The notes under the pieces were generated by a model. It had not been told where the DNA came from. It saw only the letters and a program-made list of their open reading frames with translations, and searched no databases. Positions 31,215 to 43,514 of a stretch of DNA of 64,000 nucleotides are shown here, piece after piece. The stretch spans positions 97,501 through 161,500 of the forward strand of contig JAVDOI010000041.1 of assembly GCA_032191485.1 (NCBI GenBank), written 5' to 3'. The DNA comes from Leptoclinus maculatus. Taxonomy: Eukaryota; Chordata; Actinopteri; Perciformes; Stichaeidae. Made by a program: the position numbers and the translations under genes. Each line of letters starts with the position of its first letter. Position 1 is the stretch's first letter.

Positions 31215-33220
31215 TTGATATGCATGTTCCCTTAAACCAGAAGGCTGAATATGATATCACATTATTATAGCCCGTCTTTCTTCCTCTCAACAATGTGTTG
31301 GTCTCTCCACACGTTCTGACTTCCTGTCTGTGGCTCTCAGCTCCAAGCCCATTGGTTCCTGCTGAAGACGTGACTCTTTAAAAACACCTCACAGATATAA
31401 AGTTTCATTTAAAAGTAGATTTGAGAGCAGGTTTACCAGAGTCCAAGCAGAAACCAAAGACTATGAGGAACAATGTTAATGTGAGATATTAGAATAAACA
31501 TGAAACATTGACTTCTATCTTCTACATTCTGTAGAACGATACTCAATGTTGACAATCTGTTGCTGTTTGTCCTTTAAAAATATAATGAACTTCATGACTT
31601 CACTTATTGTAGTGAGCAAGATTTTGGCAGCAGGACAACATTTAGCTAAAAGATAATCATAATAATACAAATATGAACAACGTCCCGCTGTGATCAGCCC
31701 CTAAAACCTCATTTATTTGTCATTCAGAAATGTTACTATTTTGCTCATTGTTGTTCTTCATGATTTTACTTCATTTTGTAATTAAGGCTTTTCTTATTTC
31801 GTAAGAATGTTGTTATTAAGGATTTTGCTTATTTGTTATAATTAAGGATTTTGCTTGCATCATAAGACGATTTTGCTTGTTTTTTTATAATTAGAGGGTT
31901 TTACTTCAAACATATGCATTGTGGTTAATTTAGTAATTTAGGATATTACTTATTTCATAAGAATTTTGCTTATTTTGTACTTCATGAATGTAAATAATGT
32001 TGCAATCAAGGAATTTACAATTTTTGTTATAGTTAAGGATTTTGCTTATTTCATAAGAACATTGCCATTATGGATTTAGCTTGTTTTTTATAATTAAGAT
32101 TTTTGCTTATTTCACAATAATTTAGCTAATTTTTGTTCTTCGTAAATTGAGTTAATTTTGTAATTAAGGAATTAAAAAAAAATAATAAAGGATTTTGCTT
32201 AAATCATGAGCGTTTCGCTTGATTTTGTAATTAACAAAATTACCTTTTTCATTCAAATGTAACTTATTTTATACTTCATGAATTTACAATATTATGTAAT
32301 TAAGGATTTTGCTTATTAATAATATTGTAATTATGTTTTTTTCTTATTTCATAAGTTTATTTAATTTTCTAAATAAGGATTTTGCATATTTCATAAGAAC
32401 TTTGCTTATTTTTGTATTTAAGTATTTAGATTACTTTTGTGCTAAAAGGATTTTGATACAAAATATCCTCCAAATCAAACAATGTGAATAAAATATGAAC
32501 ACATACGTAAAACTAAACACACATACTTGTACTGCACAGATACATGTAGTACTAGTACTACTTTAACAAAGTACTTTAACCTTCTAGTAACGAGCCCTAT
32601 TTTTAGGCTTCTGCTCGAAAATACTATACCCATACTCAAAGGGGCCTTACTCTCTAACTACAAGGTCTATTTGAATAATAGACCTTGATTATTAAATCAC
32701 AATTATTGATAATACTATATTAAATGAGGCTATTGAAAGCCTATTGAAACCATCCAGCATCATAGCAAATGATGGCAGTAGTCATACAAAAAAAGAATTG
32801 GAGTGAATAGAGTGAAGTAGGCCAGAGCAAGAGACATAAACGTACGAGAGGTCACGAAAGGTCGTCATTTGAGAAACAGCCTCTCCAGCTGTTCCATTGT
32901 ACTTTTATAACTTAAATAACGATATATTTAACTTCCTTTATCCTTGTACATGCACAATCTATCACATACAGCAGTTTGGCATCATTTTTGAGAGCTAGAA
33001 TCTTCTCCAAAGCCTCTTGGGGCCGCCGACTCACGGCAGCATGCGCTATAGCGTGTGTTTGAGTGCACATTTCTTAGCCTGTGGTTGGTCAATTCAATAC
33101 TACGACACATCTATACACATGTTAGGATCTAGCCAATGCAGTGGAGGCAACAGGCAATCAGTTTTGATTGACAGGATCGTTTTCCGGAAAATCCCGATTT
33201 ACGCAGGCGGACCCTGCGTA
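31215..33220. other. Intergenic AT-rich DNA with degenerate repeat
   Basis: From about 31740 to 32460 the motif AAGGATTTTGCTTATTTCATAAGAA recurs in many degenerate forms, a decayed minisatellite. The remainder holds no supported gene. 31215-31560 is probably the 3' untranslated region of the SRCR gene. Confidence 0.6.
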
Positions 33221-33237
33221 AAAGCCCGATTCTCAAA

Positions 33238-33378
33238 ATGTTGAAACGTGGTCCTCCGGGTTTATTTGACCCCCCTTCGTTCAGGAAATACTTTTATCAG
33301 ACAGTAAAACCACAGAAGAAGTCGAATTCACCGGTAAAAATGGATTATGAGGACTATTTCGTCAAGATTTATCTCATG
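33238..33378 (+). other. Possible first coding exon, gene unknown
   Basis: The ATG at 33238 opens 47 codons (MLKRGPPGLFDPPSFRK...) that end at a strong donor, ATG|GTGAGTGC, at 33378. Upstream is moderately CpG-containing. I do not recognise the peptide, and it is not the ZZEF1 N-terminus as far as I know it. It could be an upstream exon of the ZZEF1 fragment, a transposon exon, or chance. Confidence 0.3.
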
Positions 33379-33942
33379 GTGAGTGCAAATTCAGAATTCT
33401 TCAGCGGGGTGAATGGCTTGTTTATGCTCACTGTTTTGCGGGTAACGTTTGAACCGTTTTACGGAGAGTAAATCCGAAGTGTTCGGTAGAATCCGGGTGG
33501 AATGCTAATGCTGTTAAGTAGCAAGAGGAGCTATCGGAGCTAATAGATCGCCGGTCGGAGGACTTTTTCGAGTGCGTATCTTGTGAAATGAAAGCGAAAA
33601 AATGACGATATTTTGGTAGCTGTTCTGAAAGGTTCTGTTAGATCGTGTTTAATTGTGTTTTCCGTGTGTAAAATGTTATACATGGTTCTGTTCATCAGAA
33701 GCTCTTCGTTAAGCTGGTATACGACATGTTTGTAGGATTATTATATTTGTTGCTGAACATTGCATTGTGCGGTACCACTCGGCACTGCTCGGTACCGCAC
33801 CTGCCCCAATTGGGCGCCTGCTCTGTGACTTGAGGCCTTGCAGCTGATTGTCATGTGTGCCTGATCCTTGAATTACAGAGTTTTTGGTCCCTATGTATAT
33901 GATCAATTTTAAGGTGGAAACTCTTCTCTTTTCTGCTCCCAG

Positions 33943-36900
33943 GTTGAAAATGAAACCCGATGTGGTTCTGAGACGTCTGGCCATTGCCGTGGCTTCTAAT
34001 GACCACAGCTACACGCCTCAGCTGGTCTCCGTTGCGGTCGGGAAGAACCGGCGTTCCCTGCAGGAGATCAGAGATATCCGGATCCCCAGCAATGTCACGG
34101 GCTACGTAGCCCTCTTGGAGAATGCCAACATCACACACCCCTGTGAGCCACCACCTGTCGATCTGTCTGCTTAGTGGAGTGTTTATTTACCTCAGGCTTG
34201 TGTGTTCCTTCACCGATGACTTGGAGAGGAACTGTCTTTCTCATATGCACCCCTCCTGTGGAGACAGAGCTTCTGTCAGCTACAGAAGAGCAGCCGCCGC
34301 TGGGTTCATAGATAGTTGGGTGGTTAAATGCCTCACTTTGAATCCTCATGCAAGCCTCCATAAACTCTTGATTTCCACCTTCACCCTCAGGTCTCAAAGG
34401 ACCATATGTGGAGACACATCTACCTTTTATTAGAAGTTGTCTAGCCACACAGAAGCAAGGCTAAAACACACAAGCTCTGTTTTTGCTAGGGGATATATAT
34501 TTATATATATATATATGAATGAATGAGGAAAACAGAAACTGAGGATCGATTGGTCCAGGCAGCTGTGAGCAGGAAAACAGCTAGCAGAGGTTCAGATAAT
34601 GGTGACAAGTTCATCATTGTATTTTGATTATGTGGCTCTGTATGATTTGCAAAAATCACAATGAGCCAAATAAAATGCTTTGCATTGGATTTAGTTTCTC
34701 ATATTTGCGATTAGGTTAATTTGTGTCTCCCTCAATCATCATCAGCTCTCAGAGGGAGAAGCAACCTGTTGTGGCATTCTTTTTGCGTGATGTATTCCAT
34801 CAGTCTGCTAACTGCATCATCTCTTCTGGCACCAAACCCCAGACATCAAGATTAACATGAAGCGGTGCCTGAGCGACGGATGTGACACGCGGATTCGTGT
34901 CTTGAAGACACTGGGCTATCAGATTACCAAGAGCAAAGAGGTGTCTGTTTCGGATGCTTCAGCCATCTGGTACCTGTCTCTCCTCACCTCCTTGGTCACC
35001 GCATCCATGGACACCAACCCTGCTCTGGCTCAGACTGTCCTTCAGAGCACACAGTAAGACACACCCCCCTTCTGGTTTTGAATATGTAATAGAAAGAAAG
35101 AAAGAATGTGTGTAAGTGTAGTGTTTTGTCCAGTGCTTGTGTTCTGAGCAGTGGCGGCTGGTCCATAGAGGGCGCTAGGGCGCCGCCCCCCCTAGAGCTA
35201 CAAAAAATAAAAATAAAAATAAAAATAAAAATAAAAATAAAAATAAAAATAAAAATAAAAATATAAATAAAAATAAAATTTAAAATAAAAATAAACTATA
35301 CAAATTGTCAATATTTGTGTTTTTGAAACATGGAATCACCCAGTAATATGTGTAAAATATGATATCTGCGGTAAATATATGCTTTTCCTGCTTGTCCTCT
35401 CTGCCTGTCTGCTCTTCCTCTCTGTGTGTGCACGTCTCAGCTGGCTGGGGCGCTGGAAAAACTGCCCCAAAGAGGCGGGTCTATAAAGCAGTTTAGCCAA
35501 TGCTGAGTAAAGATATAAATGAGTGACATACAATTCAGCCAATCAGCGTCCTCAAATAGATTCAGCTTGGGGCAGTTTTTTTCCTGCCCCAAGCTGCGCG
35601 TTCTCGTCAGGAGAAGTCTCTACAGGAGAGCGCCAGCGCGAGCACTACTCCTCCAAGACCCGTTTGAGAGGAGAACTGAGAGGAGAAACTACTGAAAGAG
35701 CTGATCCCAGATCAGCCTGACCTCACAATCAGACAGCAGACTAGCAGGAAAGAGAAGCAGTACATGAAGCTTCTCTACTAGCTGTACACCAGACAGGTTT
35801 GACTAGCTGGATGACGTCATGATAATAACTTATTTATCTTTTTAAAACAACGGGGACAGAATATGACATATATATTATTATATTATACAGAATATTATAT
35901 GATATATATATTATTATATTATACAGAATATTATATGATATATATATATATATATTATTATATTATACAGAATATTATTATATGTTATATATATTATATT
36001 ATACTGAACTCCCTGTGAGGGTGACTAAAATAAGATGTCCTGACGTGTTTGTGAAAGTGTTATTTACTGCTTGTTTTCGTGTTGGAATAAATGTTAAATA
36101 TTTAACTGCAAAGTAGTAATGCGCGTTTGATACCTTAATTTGTTTGCATTAAATCATTCTGGGATGTTTGCTGAAATTGATTGGATGTGGCACAGCCCTA
36201 CCAAGAACATTTTCCACCAGCCGCCACTGGTTCTGAGGGCTTTTTTGTGTGTCTTGTGTTTCTCCTAGACGAGCCTTACGACACATGCCTCCGTTGTCCC
36301 GAACACCGTCGTCCACAGAGTTCCCCAAGTTCTTCTCTTTGAACATCCTGGAGGAGGTGGATGGATTTCTCCTCAGGGTAGCAGAGTAATGACCTGCTGC
36401 GATCATATCAGCACACTCACCCATCACTGCCACGCTCAGCTCGTAACGCTGACGTCATCGCGTTGAAAACTGACTCAAATCAAAGTATTGATTTCCCAGG
36501 GCGATAAAACTCTATTTCCGTTCCGTTTGATCTGTAAATCATTAACAGCAGCAGCAGCAACAACATGACTAAAATAAACCTCACTGGCTAATTATCAACC
36601 ATAGTTCTGTAGGCTATGTTTATTCACACATACAGTCGACATTGTTCCCACAATGTTGGTCTAAACTGGAGTTTTTGTCAGCAAATTTTGGAACATTTGG
36701 AATTCATGACCCCGCATGAAAATATACTTATTTAGAGGAAATACGCCTGACACTCTGAAATAGAGCCACAAAAGATCATTTGATTGGACACAAGTTGCAC
36801 TTCCAAACTAACTAGTTTGTTCTTTGCTCCCGTGTAGCTGCTGTGTGAGTCCCGATGCAGAATTGACCCTCCTGGCCTTCGCTCTGGCCAGAGGCAGCGT

Positions 36901-39131
36901 GGCAAAAGTGCTCCAGGCGCTGTCCTGCATCAGCGATCATTTAAAGACGGAGTACGAGGTCTCCTCCCTCATCGTGCCTTTGGCCTTCGTTAGGCTGCGG
37001 CTACTTAATCGCAATGGTAACGCCCTGCTTTACTCTGATTCACACGAGGCCGTTTGAAACCTTAGACCAGGGAGAGAAAGTGCTGAGCCGACAAGGAGGA
37101 GATGCATTAGTGGACTACTCGGTGGAAAATCGCTTATTCTGTTACAAAGCTGCACTTCAGTGTGGTGAAAGTTGCCTCCCAGTATAGGAATGAAATGATA
37201 ACCTCTATGGACAATGATCAGCTGATGTCATAGGGAATGTCATAATGCGTTGTGTTACAGGGAAGCCCCTCCAGTTGCACCTCCATAACCAAATGTTTTT
37301 ACACTCCAAAGGTTTCCTCACAGAAGGTGGCAGAAAGAGAGCCAGTGTGATCCTGTCGACAGAGGACCAGAGTAACTTCCAGATCACTCCGATGAAGATC
37401 AAAGTGAGGCTCTGTTTGATTTCACCGTTTCATTGAGAATTTCAAAGCGACGGCGACGGAGGATTTCCGGTGCTTAACGCTTCCTCTCCGGTTTGTGTGA
37501 TCGGGTGTGAAAAGGAGCCATTGGTGTGAAATGCGGCCTGGTGTTCACTTACAAGGAGGAAGACGCTACAAGGACTTCAAAGAGTTTGTACGAGACAAGT
37601 AAGGATCCCTTTACAGCCGGCTGAATCTTACTTTTCATGATATTTCAGAGGACAGCTGTGATGAGCAGAAACATGCTGCCAAATGTATTACATGCAGGAC
37701 AATCTAAGAAGACGATACTGGTTCAGTATAGTTAGTCTGTGTGAGTTCTGGCACCCCTCAGCAGTGTGGGGGTCTGCCTTAGTGGTTCATGTGAATGGCT
37801 GACACACCATTCTGTCACCTGACCTGCAGTGTGAAGATTCCAACACAGTCAGAGGACGAGCCGATCGGCTGCTTTGAGCTTGAGGATGACTGGAACGATG
37901 TGGAGATCAAGCTGCAGCAGTGTCGCGTTGCAAAGGTACACACTGCATCCAGGACACACTTTGTCTTTCTTCCTCACATTTCAACCTCATCATTTCATTC
38001 TGTAACACTGTTTTGTGTTACTTCAACATCTTGTTATTTGGTAGTATTCAGGGCTTCCTAAATGCACTAAAAAGAGAACAGGTATGGCTCCATACTAAAG
38101 TAGGCTAAATGAAGGCCATCGTTTTCAATGTGCTGTCATTGTCAAGGAACAACAGCTCTCATTCTTCTGTTTTCCTTGTCTCAGTTCCTGATGGTGACAT
38201 TCCTCTGCACCAGGCAGGACTCTGCCGAGCGCCTTGGAGTGCAGTCCCTCACCTTCAGTGGCTATCTGTGTCCCGGGCCAGAGAGGCTCGGAGACCTGGA
38301 CAACCTCAGTCCAGAGGGGGAGAGCTTGGACTGTGATGCTGCCACTGGCCTTCGTCTACTTAACAAGACCCTCTTCTTCATCCAGCAGCTTACAGGCGAC
38401 ATGGTGACTGCTCATCACTACCGCAGTAATCATTTAAATATCAGTAATATCAATAGATTTTGGTGGGATTACCGTGAAATACCACTCTATAGCTGAAGAC
38501 ATTGCACGTTGTTTTCAGTCTGCCCACTTATTGTCATTAGGAGACACGCAACATGTCCTTTTACTGTACTGCTGAACTGTTGAGGGTAAAGGGATACTTC
38601 ATATGTATGATGGTTCATGTGTTGTGTTACTTTGTTGTTGTTGTTAAAGACTGTCGCCCTCTCACTCCATTTCTGCAGGATGCCGCTCACTTCAAGCAGA
38701 AGTATCTTCTGGACTTCAGTGGTCTCGGCCTGAACCTCTTTTGGAACTTCTACAGTAAACTCAGGGAGATGTGAGTAGCAGTACTGTCACTGCAGCCATA
38801 AGTACAACAATAATGACCATTTGGCCTGATCAGGCTCATTGGTCAGTCACTGGAACACATGCATTGGTATGAGGGTCTCACTTGTAATAGAGCATTTGTC
38901 TTTGTCACAGTGAGGGAGAGGAGGTGTTGAAGAGCAGAGTCCTGCTGCTCCAACTGATGCAGAACTGTTTCCCCATGCTGCCCGACCCGCTGGATCCCCG
39001 GGGCCCAGAGGAGAGCAGAGGGCCAGATGAAGGAGCCACAGCAGCGGCTTGTCCATCCACGTCTAGCAGTGCAGAGCCTCCGTCTGAACCTGTTAGGGCC
39101 GTCTGCGAACTCTACACTCACCTTTGCCTCG
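33943..39131 (+). pseudogene. zzef1: ZZEF1 fragment, ten exons (start inside DOC domain)
   Basis: Exons: 33943-34142, 34843-35053, 36269-36385, 36838-37016, 37261-37401, about 37508-37596, 37830-37935, 38185-38403, 38679-38770, 38911-39131. The peptides match vertebrate ZZEF1 from mid DOC/APC10 domain onward (LKMKPDVVLRRLAIAV, MKRCLSDGCDTRI, SVSDASAIWYLSLLTSLVTA, ELTLLAFALARGSVAKV, CRVAK|FLMVTFLCTRQDSAERLGVQ, LNLFWNFYSKL). Nine exons have good splice sites and compatible phases. The sixth looks damaged: no AG acceptor fits, a TGA precedes KGAIGVKCGLVF in frame, and KDFKEFVRDK lies one frame over. The EF-hand N-terminus and the ~2000-residue C-terminus with ZZ fingers are absent. The last exon is followed after 505 bp by APPL1. 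It is probably a non-functional fragment, though an assembly error could mimic this. Confidence 0.8.
35149..36229. mobile_element. Non-autonomous hAT-type element (1081 bp), TSD GTTCTGAG
   Basis: Terminal inverted repeats are CAGTGGCGGCTGGT at 35149 and ACCAGCCGCCACTG ending at 36229. They are flanked by the 8-bp duplication GTTCTGAG at 35141-35148 and 36230-36237. Perfect 8-bp duplications and CAGTGG ends are typical of hAT transposons. The interior has no transposase; it has an (AAAAT)n tract (35200-35290) and an AT-rich palindromic field (35860-36005). It sits in an intron of the ZZEF1 fragment. Confidence 0.92.
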
Positions 39132-39635
39132 GTAAGAACCCGCCGGCTTTGGTACAAATGGGAGTAGTGAGACGTGTTTGGTGGAATGGTCACCAATGGA
39201 TAAAGCAATCACAAGGAACGTTCATGTTGTGTTGATTTCGGCGGCCCTTGTGGACAATAGCGGTAGTGTTTCTATGAGCACCAGCGGCTCATGTCGTGAA
39301 GGTCTTGAGCTGTTTTGGAAGCGTGTGAAAGAAGGATGCAACAGATGTCGAATGTGCTTTTTAAGCCCAGCTGTTTGCAGGATGCACAGCAATGATAGCG
39401 CAGCAGAACAATTTAAGTTATTCTCTTATCTTATGAGGTAATGTACCTGAATTCGTGGCTATGTAATATTAATAACCGTAATATGACGATGTTGAAGCAA
39501 AGTAAACTTTGTTTAAAAACAAATATATGAACCACTGAAATGTTCAGCAACTGAGGAAGACAGTAGCTGTGCAATGAGATAATAAGATAACGGGAAACAA
39601 TATGCTGATGCGTCTTCATCTGTGTTTGTTCTCAG

Positions 39636-39883
39636 ATCAGTTTCTTTAAACTGGGTTCAGAAAATCTCACCCAGCAGTGGGAGGACTTCCTGGGAACCAT
39701 AGGAACCAGTGTCCAGAAGTAAGACTCCCCCCTCCCCCCCCTCCCCCATCACCTCCTCATGTTTGTTTGTTCTACAGTCAAGGTCTCAAATGCTTTGTTT
39801 TATTTACTTGAACTCAGTTTAAGTTTGAGGAATATTGCAAAATGGATGGAAACATGACAGCAAAGTGAAGGCCAACATGTGAC

Positions 39884-39926
<43 letters not shown>

Positions 39927-40118
39927 AGCGTGCGTCGGGAGATGGAGAAGGAGGTCGGGCAGATGCAGGAGACCATCCAGGAGATGGAGACGTCATGTGA
40001 CCAACTGTACGCACCGTGTGACCCTGACCCCGCCCACTCGCCCGTCTGTCGCAACCTGACCAGGAAACAGGGCTACCTGTACATCCGCAAGTAGGACACA
40101 CACACACACACATGCATG

Positions 40119-40158
<40 letters not shown>

Positions 40159-40170
40159 CACACACACACA

Positions 40171-40238
<68 letters not shown>

Positions 40239-41783
40239 TGCACGCACACACACACACACACACAAATTGAAATCAATCACCTTTACTAAGCTTGTTTGCA
40301 AGATGTTTAGTCAATGCTGATCTATAAAGGAGACCATGAAGCACATCTTTAAGGGAAAAACACAGAATAGAAATATTGACTCATAAATAGTCACTGATTG
40401 TTTTGTGTTACACTCAAACAAATTGCTCCCATATTTACGCCATTGACTGGACTGAAAACAAATCAAACATAATACAAAATTAAATCATACAAGTAAAAAG
40501 ATGTTAAACATAAACTAAACATTTAAAATGAGCTGTTATCTGGTGTTGAAGTTGAAAATAAGTTTTGCCGTTGGTGTCGTCTTCCAGGACCTAACGTAGC
40601 TCTTCTTTGTGTCCCTCAGTAAGACGGGGCTGGTGTCTTCGTCCTGGGAGCGTCAGTACTTCTTCACGCAGGGCGGTAATCTGATGCAGCAGGGCCGCGG
40701 CGAGGTGGCGGGCGGTCTGGTCACCGACCTCGACAACAGTTCCGTCATGGCGGTCGACTGCGACGACCGGCGCTTCTGCTTCCAGGTCACTTCCTTCGAT
40801 GGCAAGAAGTGAGAGGACTCCCGCTGTTCTTTAACATTTGTGCTTCGAGATGTTTTCTCCATTCTTAAGTGTTCAAGACACGGAGGAGTATAAATGCCAC
40901 TTTTGTGCTTTGCGTCAGGCTGGTGTGGCTGCAGTCGGAGAGCAGGAAGGACTGCGAGGAGGTAAAATGATTTCTTTCTCCTGTCACGTGACCTGCTCTG
41001 TTTTTGTCTTCACGCCGTCTCCTCTGCTGCTTTCCTCCTCCAGTGGATCTCCACCATCAACAACATCTCCAAAAGGATCTACCTGAGTGAGAACACAGAG
41101 GTCTGTGTCCTACTTCCCTCATTAACTTCCATTTCATGTGTTTTTATTTACTCGGTCACTGGTCGTTTGGCAGCCATCTTTAGATGTAGTCCAGCCTGGT
41201 TTCACACTTCTGATTTGTCGATTTGATTAAAGAACGTAAGTCGACCAATCGGAGCAAAATACATGTCCGCATATATAAAAGGACGTCTTATGACCTGGCA
41301 CTACCACAGACATCGCACATCCACAAGTCACCACCACTGTTAACTAAAGTCAGACGCTGTCATCCCATTGGCAGGAGCTGGCAGCCAGAGTGAACCAATC
41401 AGCTCTCGAGGCCGTGACGCCGTCGCCGTCCTTCCAGCAGAGACACGAGAGCATGAGGCCCAGCAGGTAGGTGTGTGTGTGTGTGTGAGAGAGAGAGTGT
41501 GAGACTTTATGTTAGAAGACCACCAGTGTCAAAACATAGTGTGATCAACAACCTCGTAACCAATCAGCTGTCAGATATAATGAAGACCGACTCTCTCTCT
41601 CAGTAAAGGGCGAGCGGGCCGAGCGAGCAGCATCAGCTCTGTCGGGTCCGAGCCGTCGCCCGCCCTCTCTGTGCTCTCATTGGACGCCCTGGTTGCCCCG
41701 GACACGCCCATCCAGTTTGACATCATATCCCCCGTCAGCGAGGAGAACTCAGGACAGAGCAAGACGGCAGCAAAGTCCGGCAG
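39636..41783 (+). CDS. appl1: APPL1 fragment, seven exons (BAR end, PH, linker)
   Basis: Exons: 39636-39718, 39929-40090, 40620-40808, 40919-40961, 41044-41100, 41375-41466, 41604-41783. All phases agree, giving ~268 residues without a stop. The peptide starts in the last part of the BAR domain (FFKLGSENLTQQWEDFL, IGTSVQ|NVRREME). It covers the PH domain (NLTRKQGYLYIRNKTGLVSSSWERQYFF, VMAVDCDDRRFCFQVTSFDGKKLVW, WISTINNISKRIYLSENTE) and the linker (ARVNQSALEAVTPSPSFQQRHES, SLDALVAPDTPIQFDIISPV). APPL1 is an early-endosome adaptor binding Rab5 and, by its PTB domain, adiponectin receptors and AKT. The first ~200 residues of the BAR domain and the PTB exons are not in the window. Wording such as GGNLMQQGRG fits APPL1 better than APPL2. 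Confidence 0.88.
39888..39924. repeat. (GT)n abutting an APPL1 splice acceptor
   Basis: A GT run ends four bases before the AG at 39927-39928 of the second APPL1 exon, so it replaces the usual pyrimidine tract. Confidence 0.9.
40094..40264. repeat. (CA)n/(CACG)n microsatellite
   Basis: CA repeats with a central (GCAC)n field (about 40160-40230) in the intron that follows the second APPL1 exon. Confidence 0.95.
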
Positions 41784-42298
41784 GTAGGTGTGTGTATGTA
41801 GGTGTGTGTGTGTGTAGGTGTGTGTATGTAGGTGTGTGTGTGTAGGTGTGTGTATGTAGGTGTGTGTGTGTGTAGGTGTGTGTGTGTAGGTGTGTGTGTG
41901 TAGGTGTGTGTGTGTGTAGGTGTGTGTGTGTAGGTGTGTGTATGTAGGTGTGTGTGTGTGTGTGTGTGTGTGTATGTAGGTGTGTGTGTATGTAGGTGTG
42001 TGTGTATGTAGGTGTGTGTGTGTGTAGGTGTGTGTATGTAGGTGTGTGTGTGTAGGTGTGTGTGTGTAGGTGTGTGTGTGTAGGTGTGTGTGTGTGTGTG
42101 TGTGTGTAGGTGTGTATGTAGGTGTGTGTGTGTGTGTGTAGGTGTGTGTGTGTGTGTGTATGTAGGTGTGTGTGTGTGTGTGTGTGTAGGTGTGTGTGTG
42201 TGTAGGTGTGTGTGTGTGTAGGTGTGTGTGTGTGTAGGTGTGTGTGTGTGTGTAGGTGTGTGTGTGTGTGTGTGTAGGTGTGTGTGTATGTAGGTGTG
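41784..42298. repeat. TG-rich minisatellite carrying repeated GTAGGTGTG motifs
   Basis: About 30 repeats of GTAGGTGTGTG(TG)n or GTATGTAGGTG. The array starts exactly at the 5' splice site of the last APPL1 exon seen (CAG|GTAGGTGTG). Confidence 0.95.
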
Positions 42299-42719
42299 CG
42301 CGGGACCGCATAGGTCAGACCTGGGCATTGTACGGCCCGCGGGACGTCAATGGGAAATTAGGAATGAAACGTAAATAATTGTAGCTACATCATGCACGGA
42401 ATACAGCTGCATTGGTTTTTTTTTGAAGGCGACTGCTGCTGTCTTTTATCTCAATTTACGTACGTTCGTGGTTGTGCGAGCAGCGGCTCACTGCAATCCC
42501 AATAATAGCAGTGTCGGCAGCCGGAACCGGGCCGGTGTATTCGGCCCGATTCTGGGGCGTCATTCAGTCTCAGCCGAGTCGGCAACCGGACTCGGCCCGA
42601 CGTGTTTCTTCCGGCATGCCGATCTTACGCCAGAGCTGGTCTAGGTCATTTTGGCTACCTGAGATGTGTTGGTGATGCAGAGCGACACGGACATCTGAGG
42701 CTTTGCTAGCTAAGCTGCT

Positions 42720-42900
42720 AAATCAACATGCTCAGAAGATGTTGGTTATCTTTGGATCGACCTACATATGTGAACAAACATTCTCCGTGATGGAGTTTAA
42801 TGAATCCAGATCCAGATCCTCTCTCTCACTGATCATCACCTGTCAGCTGTCCTTCACATCTCACCTCACACATTCACCCTGACTTCAGAGCACTCGTTTA
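42720..42900 (+). pseudogene. hAT transposase C-terminal relic
   Basis: One frame reads KMLVIFGSTYICEQTFSVMEFN and, after a 1-base frame change near 42820, LTDHHLSAVLHIS. Together these match the dimerisation region at the C-terminus of hAT/Charlie-like transposases. The rest of the transposase is gone. Upstream at about 42316, GACCTGGGCATT...GGCCCGCGGG resembles an end of such elements. Confidence 0.65.
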
Positions 42901-43074
42901 CTGAACTAAAACACAGACAATTAGGTCATTGGACTACAAACGATAGTAATAAAAGTACTAATTAACAGAAACATGATTCCTGTCAGTGTTTTACTATTAT
43001 ATATAGATATTACATATTTATATTTGTTTGGATCATTATTCCTGCTGCAGATGTTTAAGGTGGAGCTCATTTTA

Positions 43075-43315
43075 ACTCCTTTATACTCTGTTGTTCAGTT
43101 AGGGTAGTTAGGAAGGGTTTGACAAATTATAATGTGCAAAATAACTAGTAACTAAAGCTGCCAGACAAATGTAGTGGAGTAAAAAGTACAATATTTCCCT
43201 CTGAGATGTAGTGGAGTGGAAGTACAAAGTTGAATAAAATAGAAATACTCAAGTAAAGTACCTTGAATTTGTACATACAGTACTTAAGCAAATATACTAG
43301 TTACATTCCACCACT
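43075..43315. repeat. Common fish MITE fragment (CAGTGGTGGAATG end)
   Basis: The right end reads TTACATTCCACCACTG. The body has TAGTGGAGTAAAAAGTACAAT and ACTCAAGTAAAGTACC, a very abundant hAT-like MITE of percomorph fishes, recognised from memory. The left edge is approximate. Confidence 0.6.
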
Positions 43316-43514
43316 GATCATAATATTTACTCTTACCACTCGCAGCTTATCAAAACCATACAATGTACTGCTTCTTTGTGATCATCACATTGTATCATCT
43401 CATTTATTTGACAAGGGTTTTGCTTGTTAAACGGTAAGTGGATTTAATATAGTTATTGAATACAAATCAAACCAAGAGTGAGATAAATTAGTTAAACCAA
43501 TACAGTGTTAATAT

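Noticed and set aside
33709..34448. - strand frames opposite the first ZZEF1 exons
   Set aside because: Shadow frames of the + strand exons, without splice support.
39814..40301. Cys/Val- and Ala/Arg-rich frames
   Set aside because: Translation of (CA)n/(CACG)n.
41571..42328. His/Thr-rich frames of 197-246 codons
   Set aside because: Translation of the TG minisatellite on the opposite strand to APPL1.
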